A program made the translations under genes and the position numbers. The notes below the pieces were generated by a model. That model saw only the letters and a program-made list of their open reading frames with translations. It did not search any database and was not told the origin of the DNA. A DNA stretch of 64,000 nt from Bog-473 sp963742035 (GTDB lineage: Bacteria > Actinomycetota > Acidimicrobiia > Acidimicrobiales > RAAP-2). Position 1 is the stretch's first letter, and every line of letters begins with the position of its first letter. Location of the stretch: the NCBI GenBank assembly GCA_963742035.1, contig CAVUKH010000007.1:186001-250000 (forward strand), in the 5' to 3' direction. Below are positions 40,910 to 49,360 of this stretch, piece by piece.

Positions 40910-43876
40910 TTGCCGAAGAAGATCCGCGTCTATGAGCTGGCCAAAGAGCTCGGCCTCACCAACAAGGAGGGGCTGGAGCTGGCCCTTTCCCTCGGGATCG
41001 GGGTCAAGAGCCACTCCTCCTCCATTGAGGACGCCCAGGCCGACCGCGTCCGTCGCAAGGCCGACGCCGAGGGCCTGCGTCGCCCGGTCCAGCCCGACGA
41101 GCCCGCGCCCGCCAAGAAGGCGGGCAAGGCCACCAAGGCCGCCAAGTCCGCCGCCCCGGTGGGCGGCGGGGACGAGAGCGCAGGCGGCGAGGCGCCGGCC
41201 AGGCGACCGCTCACGTCCGTATCGAGCAGCTCGGCCGCCAGCAGCGCTCCGGTCAAGAAGGCGCCCGCCCGTCCGGTGTCGGCTCCGGCCGCCGCGTCCG
41301 AGGCTCCGGCCGCCGCGTCCGAGGCTCCGGCTCGTTCATCGCGCCTGATCAGCAGCAGTCGGCCGACCCCGACCCCGGCCCCGGCCGCGGCCAGTCCGGC
41401 CCAGTCCGCTCCGGCGGCTCCCGCCGCCTCTCGGCCGCCCCAGGCGCCGCCGACCACGCGGCCTGCGCCGGCCCCTGCGGCCGCGGCCGCCCCGGCCCCC
41501 ACCCCCACCGCTGCATCTGCGGCCCCGTCGGCCGCACCGCCGTCGGCTGCACCCACCTCAGCGGGCCCAGCGCCCACCGCCGCAGACGCACCCGCGGCCG
41601 CGGCCGCGGCGGCGCAGGCACCGACGGACGCCGCGGCCCCTGTCGCGCCCGAACGCTCGCGCGCGACTCGGCCACCGCTCAGCCCCTCGGGCAAGCCCGT
41701 GCCCCCGCCGCCGGGTTCACGGCCCCCGCTCGGGCCCAGTGGACGGCCCATCCCACCGCCGCCCGGCATGGGTGGGCGTCGGCCCAGCGCGCCGCCGTCG
41801 CGTCCGGGTGGTTCCTACCCGCAGCGCACCGGTGGTCGTCCCGCCGGTGGCGCCGGCCGTCCCACGGGAACCGGTGGACCGTCGGGCGGTGGCTACGGCG
41901 GCCGTCCCGCCGGTGGTGGTGGCGGTTTTGGCGGTCGGCCGGGTGGTGGAGCGCCCGGCGGTGCCCCACCGCCGGGCGGACGTGGGGGCATGCCGGGGCG
42001 GCGGCCTCCCCAGAGGCGGGCCCGCAGGCGCCGGCGCAATCTCGAAGAGCTCGAACCCACGCAGCTCACCACGTACCAGCCGTCGACGGCTCCGGTCCCG
42101 GACGGCGAGATCATCATCGAGCGCGGCTCGACGGCCCGTGACCTCGGGCCCAAGCTCAACCGCAGCGCCGGCGACATCGTGCGCTTCCTGCTCCTGCAGG
42201 GCGAGATGGTCATGGCGACGCAGTCGCTGACCGACGACATGATCGAGCTCTTCGCGGCCGAGATCGGTGCCGACGTGCGCCTGGTCGACCCCGGCGAGGA
42301 GCAGGAGGCGGAGCTCCTGGCCCGCTACTTCGAGGAGGAGGACGAGGAGGACGAGGCCGACCAGCGGCCGCGCCCTCCGGTCGTCACCGTCATGGGCCAC
42401 GTCGACCACGGCAAGACGCTGCTGCTCGACCGCATCCGTTCGACCGACGTCGTGGCGGGGGAGGCCGGCGGCATCACGCAGCACATCGGCGCCTACCAGG
42501 TCGTCTGGAACGACCACCGCATCACGTTCATCGACACGCCGGGCCACGCCGCGTTCACCGCCATGCGGGCCCGTGGCGCGGAGGCCACCGACATCGTCAT
42601 CTTGGTGGTGGCGGCCGACGACGGCGTGATGCCCCAGACCGTCGAGGCCATCGACCACGCCAAGGCGGCCGAAGTGCCGATCATCGTCGCCGTCAACAAG
42701 ATGGACCGGCCCGACGCCGATTCGACGCGTGTGCTGCAGCAGCTGTCCGAGCGCGAGCTCGTGCCCGAGGCATGGGGCGGCGACACCATCGTCGTCGAGG
42801 TCTCGGCGCTGCAGGGCACCGGCATCGACAGCCTGCTCGAGCAGATCGTGCTGGTGGCCGAAGTCGAAGAGCTGACCGCACGGGTCGAGGGCGAGGCCCG
42901 CGGCGTCGTGTTGGAGGCCAATTTGGAAGCCGGCCGTGGTCCGGTGGCCACCGTCATCGTCGAGCAGGGCACCCTTCGCGTAGGCGACCCCGTCGTGGCC
43001 GGCCCCGCCTGGGGCAAGGTCAAGGCGCTGGTCGACGACCGGGGCGACCACATCAAGGAGGCGTTGCCCTCGACGCCGGTGCAGGTGCTGGGCTTCTCGG
43101 AGCCGCCCCACGCCGGTGACGAGGTGCGTGGTGCCAAGGACTTGGCCCGGGCCCGTACTTTGGGCGAGGCGCGGGTCCAGCGTTTCCGGCTGTCGGGCCA
43201 CAAGCCCGTGGCGGGGGCGGGGGCCAAGCTGGAGGACCTCTTCGAGCAGATCTCGCGGGGCGAGACGGCGACGCTCAACATTGTGCTGAAGGCCGACGTG
43301 CAGGGCTCTTTGGAGGCCGTGACGGACTCGTTGAAGCGCCTGGAGCGCGACGACGTGAAGCTGAGCTTCGTCCTGCGCGGCATCGGCGGCATCACCGAGA
43401 ACGACGTGCAGCTCGCGGCGGCCTCCAACGCCACCATCATCGGGTTCAACGTGCGCCCCGACAAGCGCTCCCGTGAGCTGGCCGAGTCGTCCGACGTCGA
43501 GATCCGGACCTACGAAATCATCTACAAGCTGCTGGAGGACATTGAGGCGGCCATGCTCGGTCTGCTTTCCCCGGTGTACGAGGAGGTCGTCACGGGCGAG
43601 GCCGAGGTGCGCGAGGTGTTCCGGGTGCCCCGGATCGGCGCCGTGGCCGGTTGCTACGTGCGCGACGGCAAGATCACCCGAGGTTCCAAGGTCCGCTTCC
43701 TGCGCGAGGGCACCGTCATTTGGAAGGGTGCGATCAACTCGCTGCGCCGCTTCAAGGACGATGTGCGCGAGGTCGCGGCGGGCTTCGAGTGCGGTATCGG
43801 GCTCTCGGACTTCCAGGACCTCAAGGATGGGGACATCATTGAGACCTACGACGAGCGGGAGATCGCCAGGACCTGA
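40910..43876 (+). CDS. infB: Translation initiation factor IF-2
   Basis: A 988-residue GTPase that brings initiator tRNA to the 30S subunit. The start is TTG 40910 (PKKIRVYELAKELGLTNKEGLEL, the IF2N domain). Residues about 60-380 are low-complexity: Ala/Pro-rich, then Gly/Arg/Pro-rich. A second N-terminal subdomain follows (ERGSTARDLGPKLNRS). The G domain has GHVDHGKT (about 496-503), DTPGH and NKMD. Domains II-IV continue to the C-terminus (GDIIETYDEREIAR). The ylxR-infB gap is 52 nt; AAGGA lies about 12 nt upstream. Confidence 0.96.
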   Translation: MPKKIRVYELAKELGLTNKEGLELALSLGIGVKSHSSSIEDAQADRVRRKADAEGLRRPVQPDEPAPAKKAGKATKAAKSAAPVGGGDESAGGEAPARRPLTSVSSSSAASSAPVKKAPARPVSAPAAASEAPAAASEAPARSSRLISSSRPTPTPAPAAASPAQSAPAAPAASRPPQAPPTTRPAPAPAAAAAPAPTPTAASAAPSAAPPSAAPTSAGPAPTAADAPAAAAAAAQAPTDAAAPVAPERSRATRPPLSPSGKPVPPPPGSRPPLGPSGRPIPPPPGMGGRRPSAPPSRPGGSYPQRTGGRPAGGAGRPTGTGGPSGGGYGGRPAGGGGGFGGRPGGGAPGGAPPPGGRGGMPGRRPPQRRARRRRRNLEELEPTQLTTYQPSTAPVPDGEIIIERGSTARDLGPKLNRSAGDIVRFLLLQGEMVMATQSLTDDMIELFAAEIGADVRLVDPGEEQEAELLARYFEEEDEEDEADQRPRPPVVTVMGHVDHGKTLLLDRIRSTDVVAGEAGGITQHIGAYQVVWNDHRITFIDTPGHAAFTAMRARGAEATDIVILVVAADDGVMPQTVEAIDHAKAAEVPIIVAVNKMDRPDADSTRVLQQLSERELVPEAWGGDTIVVEVSALQGTGIDSLLEQIVLVAEVEELTARVEGEARGVVLEANLEAGRGPVATVIVEQGTLRVGDPVVAGPAWGKVKALVDDRGDHIKEALPSTPVQVLGFSEPPHAGDEVRGAKDLARARTLGEARVQRFRLSGHKPVAGAGAKLEDLFEQISRGETATLNIVLKADVQGSLEAVTDSLKRLERDDVKLSFVLRGIGGITENDVQLAAASNATIIGFNVRPDKRSRELAESSDVEIRTYEIIYKLLEDIEAAMLGLLSPVYEEVVTGEAEVREVFRVPRIGAVAGCYVRDGKITRGSKVRFLREGTVIWKGAINSLRRFKDDVREVAAGFECGIGLSDFQDLKDGDIIETYDEREIART

Positions 43877-43930
43877 GTCGATCCCGGACTTTCCGGAGCC
43901 ACCGGCCGGTCGGGCCAGGTCTGTCCAGTC

Positions 43931-43960
43931 GAGTTCGAGTTCGGGTCGCAGTTCGAGTCG
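43931..43960 (+). repeat. GAGTTC hexamer-type repeat before rbfA
   Basis: The infB-rbfA gap contains GAGTTCGAGTTCGGG and related units. The same motif recurs inside the pnp tail at 49101-49148. Confidence 0.7.
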
Positions 43961-43983
43961 CACTGATCTGAGGAGTTGAGGTT

Positions 43984-44400
43984 GTGGCTGTGAGACGGCG
44001 CACGGCGACCTATCCGCGTACCTTGCGGGTGAACCAGGTGCTGCGGCAGGTGCTGGCCGAGGAGCTGGAGCGGCTGGCCGACGCCGACGAGCTGCCCATG
44101 GTGACGGTGACCTCGGTCGACGTGGCGCCCGACATGCGGACGGCCGTGGTGTACCTGGCCACCCTGGACGAGGCGACGGCGGTGGTGCTCGAGGAGCGGC
44201 GGGTGCATTTGCAGCGCACCGTGGGCGCCCAGATGACGATGAAACGCACGCCGCGGTTGACCTTCAGGGCCGACCCGGCCATCGCGGCGGGCTCCCGGGT
44301 GGAGGAGTTGCTGCGCGGCCTGCACGACCCGCAGGACGCGCAGGCCGCGCAGGCCGCGCAGGCCGCGCAGGATGGGGAGTCCCAGGCCGACGAGTCGTGA
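43984..44400 (+). CDS. rbfA: Ribosome-binding factor A
   Basis: A 138-residue KH-fold 30S maturation factor. Family parts are YPRTLRVNQVLRQVLAEELERL, VTVTSVDVAPDMRTAVVYL and RTPRLTFRADPAIAAGSRVEELL. The GTG start follows GAGGAG/GAGG 5-13 nt upstream. The last ~25 residues are a Gln/Ala repeat tail (QAAQAAQAAQ) made from a 9-nt tandem repeat. It lies between infB and truB as in most bacteria. Confidence 0.94.
   Translation: MAVRRRTATYPRTLRVNQVLRQVLAEELERLADADELPMVTVTSVDVAPDMRTAVVYLATLDEATAVVLEERRVHLQRTVGAQMTMKRTPRLTFRADPAIAAGSRVEELLRGLHDPQDAQAAQAAQAAQDGESQADES
44332..44367 (+). repeat. 9-nt tandem repeat in the rbfA tail
   Basis: Four units of CAGG(A/C)CGCG lie in tandem, the last three identical. 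They code for Gln-Ala-Ala. Confidence 0.9.
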
Positions 44401-44410
44401 GTCGGTGCTG

Positions 44411-45415
44411 GTGACTGATCGTGAGCGGGGACCAGGACCAGGGCCGGACGAGAGCCCCGACCCGCCACCGGCGAGCGTCACCGGCCTGGTCGTCATCGAC
44501 AAAGAGGCCGGCTGGACCTCCCACGATGTGGTCGCCCGCTGCCGCCGCGTCTTCGGCCAGCGACGGGTGGGCCATGCCGGGACGCTGGACCCCGACGCCA
44601 CGGGGGTCTTGTTGGTCGGCCTGGGTCGGGCCACGCGGCTGCTGCGCTTCCTCACCGCGTTGCCCAAGACCTACACCACGGACATCGTGCTCGGTGCGGC
44701 CACGTCGACGCTCGATGCCTCCGGCGAGGTCCTCGCCACCTACGACATGTCGAACGTCACGCCCGACGCGGTGGCCGCGGCGGCCGCTGGGCTGACCGGG
44801 GAGATCGAGCAGGTGCCTCCGATGGTGTCGGCCGTGAAAGTCGGCGGTCGACGGCTGCACGAGCTGGCCCGCCAGGGGGTGGAGGTCGAACGCCCCGCTC
44901 GCACGGTGACCGTCACCCGCTTCGACACCGAACCCGACCCCGACCCCGGCCACCTCGGTGTGTACCGAGCCGAGGTGGTGTGTTCGTCGGGCACGTACAT
45001 CCGAGTGCTGGCCGATGACCTCGGGCGACTGCTCGGTGGCGGCGCACACGTGGCCAACCTGCGGCGCACCGACATCGGCTCGTTCGGCGCGGCCGACATG
45101 CACACGCTGGACGCCATCGGGCCCGATCAGGTCCTCACGCCGGCGCAGGCCATGCGCGACCTCGACGCCGTGACCGTCGCCGCGGACGCCGCCGCCGCCA
45201 TCCGCACCGGGTTGCCGCTCGACCGGGTTCCCCTGGGCGCCATCGGGGACGGCCCCTGGGCCATGCTCGACGAGGCCGGGGAGCTGCTGGCCGTCTACGA
45301 GGCCACCAGCAGCGACCGGATCCGGCCGGCAGTGGTGCTGAGCGGGGCGGCGGGGCCGACCGAGCCGGCCGGCCCGAACGAGCCGACCGGCCCGAGCGAG
45401 CCGACCGGCGAGTGA
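44411..45415 (+). CDS. truB: tRNA pseudouridine(55) synthase TruB
   Basis: A 334-residue enzyme that makes pseudouridine 55 in the tRNA T-loop. The catalytic Asp60 is in GHAGTLDPDATGVL. GLVVIDKEAGWTSHDVV, PPMVSAVKVGGRRLHELAR and CSSGTYIRVLADDLG are family blocks. Several starts are possible (ATG 44372 overlapping rbfA, GTG 44405, GTG 44411); I used 44411, just before the acidic Pro-rich lead-in. The C-terminus ends in Glu-Pro-Thr-Gly-type repeats. Its stop overlaps a GTG upstream of ribF. Confidence 0.94.
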   Translation: MTDRERGPGPGPDESPDPPPASVTGLVVIDKEAGWTSHDVVARCRRVFGQRRVGHAGTLDPDATGVLLVGLGRATRLLRFLTALPKTYTTDIVLGAATSTLDASGEVLATYDMSNVTPDAVAAAAAGLTGEIEQVPPMVSAVKVGGRRLHELARQGVEVERPARTVTVTRFDTEPDPDPGHLGVYRAEVVCSSGTYIRVLADDLGRLLGGGAHVANLRRTDIGSFGAADMHTLDAIGPDQVLTPAQAMRDLDAVTVAADAAAAIRTGLPLDRVPLGAIGDGPWAMLDEAGELLAVYEATSSDRIRPAVVLSGAAGPTEPAGPNEPTGPSEPTGE

Positions 45416-45427
45416 CGGGCGCCCGAC

Positions 45428-45433
45428 TACCCT
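45428..45433 (+). promoter_or_regulatory. Candidate -10 of leaderless ribF
   Basis: TACCCT ends 8 nt before ATG 45442 and favours that start over GTG 45412. Confidence 0.4.
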
Positions 45434-45441
45434 CAGTCGCG

Positions 45442-46365
45442 ATGCCGCCCGGTGAGGGAACCGCTGTCACGATCGGGGCCTATGACGGGGTCCACCTCGG
45501 GCACCGCGCCCTCTTGCGCGACCTGTCGGCCCGGGCTGCTGCGGCGGGGCTCTCCACGGTGGTGGTGACCTTCGACCGCCACCCCGCGGCGGTGGTGCGC
45601 CCCGAGTCAGCTCCCAAACAACTGACCGGCCTGGAACAGAAGCTCGAGCTGCTGGCCGCCTGCGGCATCGACCGGACCGTGGTCATCCCCTTCGATCTGG
45701 CCCGGGCCGAGGAGTCGGCCGAGGACTTCGTGAAGGAGGTCCTCGTCGAGCAGTTGTCAGCGCGCCTGGTGGTGGTGGGGGAGGACTTCCACTTCGGCCA
45801 CGGCCGCCGGGGCAACGTCGAGCTGCTGCGCCGCCTGGGCGCCGTGTACGGCTTCGAGGTGGTCGGGGTCGGTCTGACCGGCGACGGGCGCGACGCCGTG
45901 TCCTCGACCCGCATCCGGGCCCTGCTGGCCGACGGCGACGTCGAAGCGGCGGCCCGACTCCTGGGGCGCCCCCACGAGGTCCGGGGAACCGTTGTGCACG
46001 GCGACGGGCGGGGCGGCCCCGAGCTGGGCTTTCCGACGGCCAACCTGTCCGTGGCCGAGGACACCGCCCTGCCCGCCGATGCTGTCTACGCCGGGCACTT
46101 CCGGCGGGCTGACGGTTCTCTCCACCCGGCCGCCATCAACGTCGGCCGGCGCCCCACCTTCTACGAGCCAGGCACCGCCGCGGTCCTGGTGGAGGCCTAC
46201 CTGCTCCACTTCGACGACGATCTCTACGGGGAGTCGGCCGGGGTGTCCTTCTCCCACCGGCTGCGGGGCGAGCAGCGCTTCGAGTCCGTGGAGGCTCTCA
46301 TCGCCCAGATGCGGGTCGACGTGGAAACCACCGAACGGGTGCTCGCCTCGGCCGATCAGCCCTGA
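45442..46365 (+). CDS. ribF: Bifunctional riboflavin kinase/FMN adenylyltransferase
   Basis: A 307-residue enzyme converting riboflavin to FMN and FAD. The N-terminal adenylyltransferase has VTIGAYDGVHLGH, VVTFDRHP and the SSTRIRALL motif. The C-terminal riboflavin kinase has GTVVHGDGRGGPELGFPTANL and AINVGRRPTFY, then VEAYLLHFDDDLYGE. I chose ATG 45442 because of the TANNNT element 8 nt upstream; GTG 45412, overlapping the truB stop, would add ten residues. It sits between truB and rpsO as usual. Confidence 0.95.
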   Translation: MPPGEGTAVTIGAYDGVHLGHRALLRDLSARAAAAGLSTVVVTFDRHPAAVVRPESAPKQLTGLEQKLELLAACGIDRTVVIPFDLARAEESAEDFVKEVLVEQLSARLVVVGEDFHFGHGRRGNVELLRRLGAVYGFEVVGVGLTGDGRDAVSSTRIRALLADGDVEAAARLLGRPHEVRGTVVHGDGRGGPELGFPTANLSVAEDTALPADAVYAGHFRRADGSLHPAAINVGRRPTFYEPGTAAVLVEAYLLHFDDDLYGESAGVSFSHRLRGEQRFESVEALIAQMRVDVETTERVLASADQP

Positions 46366-46368
46366 TCA

Positions 46369-46382
46369 CCGCTGATCAGCGG
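46369..46382. promoter_or_regulatory. 14-nt palindrome on the rpsO -35 region
   Basis: CCGCTGATCAGCGG is a perfect inverted repeat lying 8 nt upstream of the rpsO -10 element. It covers the expected -35 position (46368-46373), which suits an operator. The binding protein is unknown. Confidence 0.5.
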
Positions 46383-46387
46383 GCGGC

Positions 46388-46396
46388 TGCTACGAT
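46388..46396 (+). promoter_or_regulatory. Extended -10 promoter of rpsO
   Basis: TGCTACGAT fits TGN plus a TATAAT-like hexamer (TACGAT). The predicted leader is about 55 nt, with GAGG at 46443-46446 as ribosome binding site 10 nt before ATG 46457. Confidence 0.55.
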
Positions 46397-46456
46397 ATTG
46401 ACCGGCCGGGGAGGGTTCCCGCCACACTCCGACAAGTTCTTCGAGGTTCTTTTTCT

Positions 46457-46714
46457 ATGCCCGACACGCAGGCCACCATCTCCGAGTACCGGTTGCACGA
46501 CAGTGACACCGGTTCTCCCGAGGTGCAGATAGCCCTGTTGTCGGGCCGGATCAACCACCTGACGGAGCACCTGAAGGAGCACAAGGGGGACCACCACACG
46601 CGGCGCGGCCTGATGAAGCTCATCGGCCAGCGCCGCCGGCTGCTCGACTACGTCCGCAAGAACGACGTCGAGCGCTACCGCACCATCATCGGCCGACTCG
46701 GCATCAGAAGGTAG
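46457..46714 (+). CDS. rpsO: 30S ribosomal protein S15
   Basis: An 85-residue S15 that binds the central domain of 16S rRNA. HDSDTGSPEVQIALLSGRINHLTEHLKEHKGDHHTRRGL and GQRRRLLDYVRKNDVERY are diagnostic, except that the usual start helix is shorter than in E. coli. It has its own extended -10 promoter and lies before pnp, the classic rpsO-pnp pair. Confidence 0.97.
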   Translation: MPDTQATISEYRLHDSDTGSPEVQIALLSGRINHLTEHLKEHKGDHHTRRGLMKLIGQRRRLLDYVRKNDVERYRTIIGRLGIRR

Positions 46715-46843
46715 CGGCAGCAGCAGCACCACAGAACCGGGCGTCTTCAGCCACCTGGCTGCCAGTCGCCGCTCACTTCGGGTTCGAGGTGGTCGACTAC
46801 TGGGAACCAGAAACGAGGATGCCCCCGAGACACGAGGAGCATC

Positions 46844-49354
46844 ATGGCTGACGCCATTTCCGTGTCGGCCCCGATCAGCGGGACCGACCGAACCATGTCA
46901 TTCGAGGCGGGGAAACTCGCCCAGCTTGCCGACGGGGCCGTCGTGGCCCGTATCGGCGACACCGTCCTGCTGGCCACGGCCACCGCAGCTCGATCGGTCC
47001 GGGAGGGCACAGACTTCTTCCCGCTGACCGTTGACATCGAGGAGCGGACGTACGCCGCCGGCAAGATCCCCGGCTCGTTCTTCCGGCGGGAGGGCAAGAG
47101 CTCGGACCAGGCCATCTTGACCTGCCGGCTGATCGACCGCCCCCTGCGTCCGTCCTTCCCCGACGGATTCCGCAACGAGGTGCACGTCGTCGGGACGATC
47201 ATCGGGGCCGACCAGGTGAACCCGCACGACGTCCTGGCCATCAACGGCGCGTCGGCGGCGCTGATGCTCTCGGGCATCCCCTTCGACGGCCCCATCGGTG
47301 CCGTGCGGGTCGCGTTCACCACTGAGGGCGCATGGATCCCGCATCCGACGTTCGAGGAAGGCGAGGAGTCGACCTTCGAGCTCGTCGTGGCCGGCCGTGC
47401 CCTCACCGAGGACGCCGACAGCGAGATAGCCATCATGATGGTCGAGGCCGGTGGGACCGAGAAGTCGTGGACCTACTACGACGACGGTGCCCCCAAGGTG
47501 ACCGAAGAGGTGCTGGCGTCCGGACTGGAAGCGGCAAAGACGTGGATCCGTGAGTCCATCAACCTGCAACGCCGCCTCGTCGAGGCCTACACGGCAGCGC
47601 GCGGCCCCATCCACACCATCCCGTTCACCACGTTCACCGACTACCAGGACGACGTCTGGGCCCGGGTGGAGGCGGTCGGGACCGACCCCATCGCCAAGGC
47701 CAATCTCGTCACCAGCAAGGCGGAGCGCAACGCGGCGCTCGACGCCGCCGGCGAGGAGATCCGCGCCGCGCTCGGCGACGAGTTCGCCGATCGTCCGGGC
47801 GAGGTCAAAGGGGCCATCCGCTCGCTCACCAAGAAGCTGGTGCGCAAGCGGATCGTCGAGGACGGCGTGCGCGTGGACGGCCGTGGCATCGCGGACATCC
47901 GCCCGCTGTCGGCCGAGATCGATCTGCTGCCGACCGCGCACGGCTCGGCCCTGTTCCAGCGCGGCGAGACGCAGGTACTGAACGTCACGACGCTGGGCAT
48001 GCCCCGCATGAACCAGCTGCTCGACACCATCACCCCGGTCGACCACAAGCGCTACATGCACCACTACAACTTCCCGCCCTTCTCGACGGGCGAGACCGGC
48101 TTCATGCGCGGTCCGAAGCGTCGCGAGATCGGGCACGGCCTGCTGGCCGAGCGGGCGCTGCTGCCGGTCGTGCCGGGCGAGGAGGAGTTCCCCTACACCC
48201 TGCGCGTGGTGTCCGACGTGCTGGCCTCCAACGGGTCGACCTCCATGGCCTCTGTCTGCGGTTCGACGTTGTCCCTGATGGCCGCCGGGGTTCCGCTCCG
48301 GGCCCCCGTGGCGGGGATCGCCATGGGTCTCGTCTATGACGAGGGCACCTACGTGACCCTCACCGACATCTTGGGCTCGGAGGACGCCTTCGGCGACATG
48401 GACTTCAAGGTGGCCGGCACGGCCGACGCCGTGACGGCGCTGCAACTCGACACCAAGATCGCCGGCCTCCCGGCCGACGTGCTGGCCAAGGCGCTCCTGC
48501 AGGCCAAGGAGGCCCGGCTGACCATTCTGGGCGTGATGGCGGGCGCCATCGCCGAGCCGCGTGACCACGTGGCGAACAGCGCGCCGAAGATCGTCTCCAT
48601 GGAGATCCCGATCGACAAGATCGGCGAGGTCATCGGGCCCAAGGGCAAAGTCATCAACACGCTGCAGCAGGAGACCGGTGCGGACATCGCGGTCGACGAC
48701 GACGGTGTCGTCGGCACGGTCACGATCGGTGCCAAGGACGGCAACGCCGTCGAAGAGGCGCGGCGCCGTATTTCGCTGATCCTCGATCCGCCGACCGCCG
48801 ATGTGGGCGTGGTCTACCCGGGCAAGGTGGTCAACATCACCAAGTTCGGTGCCTTCGTGAACGTGCTGCCGGGCCGGGACGGCCTGTTGCACATCTCGAA
48901 GCTGTCCTCCTTGGCGGGGGGCAAGCGCATCAACAACGTCGAGGACGTGTTGACGCTGGGTCAGTCCGTCGAGGTGCGCGTCGACGACATCGACCCGCAG
49001 GGCAAGGTCTCGCTGTCGTTGGCCTCGGCGCCAGAGGGTGCCGGTTCGGGTGGCGGCTCGCCGTCGTCGGGCCGGGGCGGGTCTTCGTCGGGCGGGAACG
49101 GTTCGAGCTCGGGTTCGGGTTCCAGTTCGAGTTCGAGTTCGAGTTCGGGCAACGGTGATGCTGCGTCGTCGTCCCCCGCACCGGCGCGGACCGCCGACGG
49201 GGCGTCCTTCGAGGACGCCTTCGAGGCCGAGCTGGTGGCGGATCTGGGCGATCTCGGCCCGGGCGCGGCTGACGGTGGGAACGATCGCGGCGGTGACCGC
49301 GGCGATCGCGCCGGTGATCGCGGTCGCTCGCGCGGCCGCTCGCGCCGTCGTTGA
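46844..49354 (+). CDS. pnp: Polyribonucleotide nucleotidyltransferase (PNPase)
   Basis: An 836-residue phosphorolytic 3'-5' exoribonuclease. Two RNase PH domains (FFPLTVDIEERTYAAGKIPGSFFRREG near residue 60; GETQVLNVTTLGMPRM with FRGPKRREIGHG-type catalytic block near 425) flank the helical linker. KH (IPIDKIGEVIGPKGKVI, about 590) and S1 (GVVYPGKVVNITKFGAFVNVLPGRDGLLH) follow. The last ~105 residues are an unusual Ser/Gly stretch and a DRGGDRGDR/RSRGRS end. A ribosome binding site (CGAGGAG) precedes the ATG. A small CAGCC/GGCTG hairpin lies in the 129-nt rpsO-pnp gap. Confidence 0.97.
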   Translation: MADAISVSAPISGTDRTMSFEAGKLAQLADGAVVARIGDTVLLATATAARSVREGTDFFPLTVDIEERTYAAGKIPGSFFRREGKSSDQAILTCRLIDRPLRPSFPDGFRNEVHVVGTIIGADQVNPHDVLAINGASAALMLSGIPFDGPIGAVRVAFTTEGAWIPHPTFEEGEESTFELVVAGRALTEDADSEIAIMMVEAGGTEKSWTYYDDGAPKVTEEVLASGLEAAKTWIRESINLQRRLVEAYTAARGPIHTIPFTTFTDYQDDVWARVEAVGTDPIAKANLVTSKAERNAALDAAGEEIRAALGDEFADRPGEVKGAIRSLTKKLVRKRIVEDGVRVDGRGIADIRPLSAEIDLLPTAHGSALFQRGETQVLNVTTLGMPRMNQLLDTITPVDHKRYMHHYNFPPFSTGETGFMRGPKRREIGHGLLAERALLPVVPGEEEFPYTLRVVSDVLASNGSTSMASVCGSTLSLMAAGVPLRAPVAGIAMGLVYDEGTYVTLTDILGSEDAFGDMDFKVAGTADAVTALQLDTKIAGLPADVLAKALLQAKEARLTILGVMAGAIAEPRDHVANSAPKIVSMEIPIDKIGEVIGPKGKVINTLQQETGADIAVDDDGVVGTVTIGAKDGNAVEEARRRISLILDPPTADVGVVYPGKVVNITKFGAFVNVLPGRDGLLHISKLSSLAGGKRINNVEDVLTLGQSVEVRVDDIDPQGKVSLSLASAPEGAGSGGGSPSSGRGGSSSGGNGSSSGSGSSSSSSSSSGNGDAASSSPAPARTADGASFEDAFEAELVADLGDLGPGAADGGNDRGGDRGDRAGDRGRSRGRSRRR
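49101..49148 (+). repeat. GAGTTC-type simple repeat in the pnp tail
   Basis: Runs of GAGTTC and GGGTTC code for the poly-Ser/Gly tract of PNPase. The unit matches the infB-rbfA intergenic repeat. Confidence 0.85.
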
Positions 49355-49360
49355 TGCTCC

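Noticed and set aside
41717..43963. 748-codon antisense frame across infB
   Set aside because: Shadow of the IF-2 gene; no start signals or domains.
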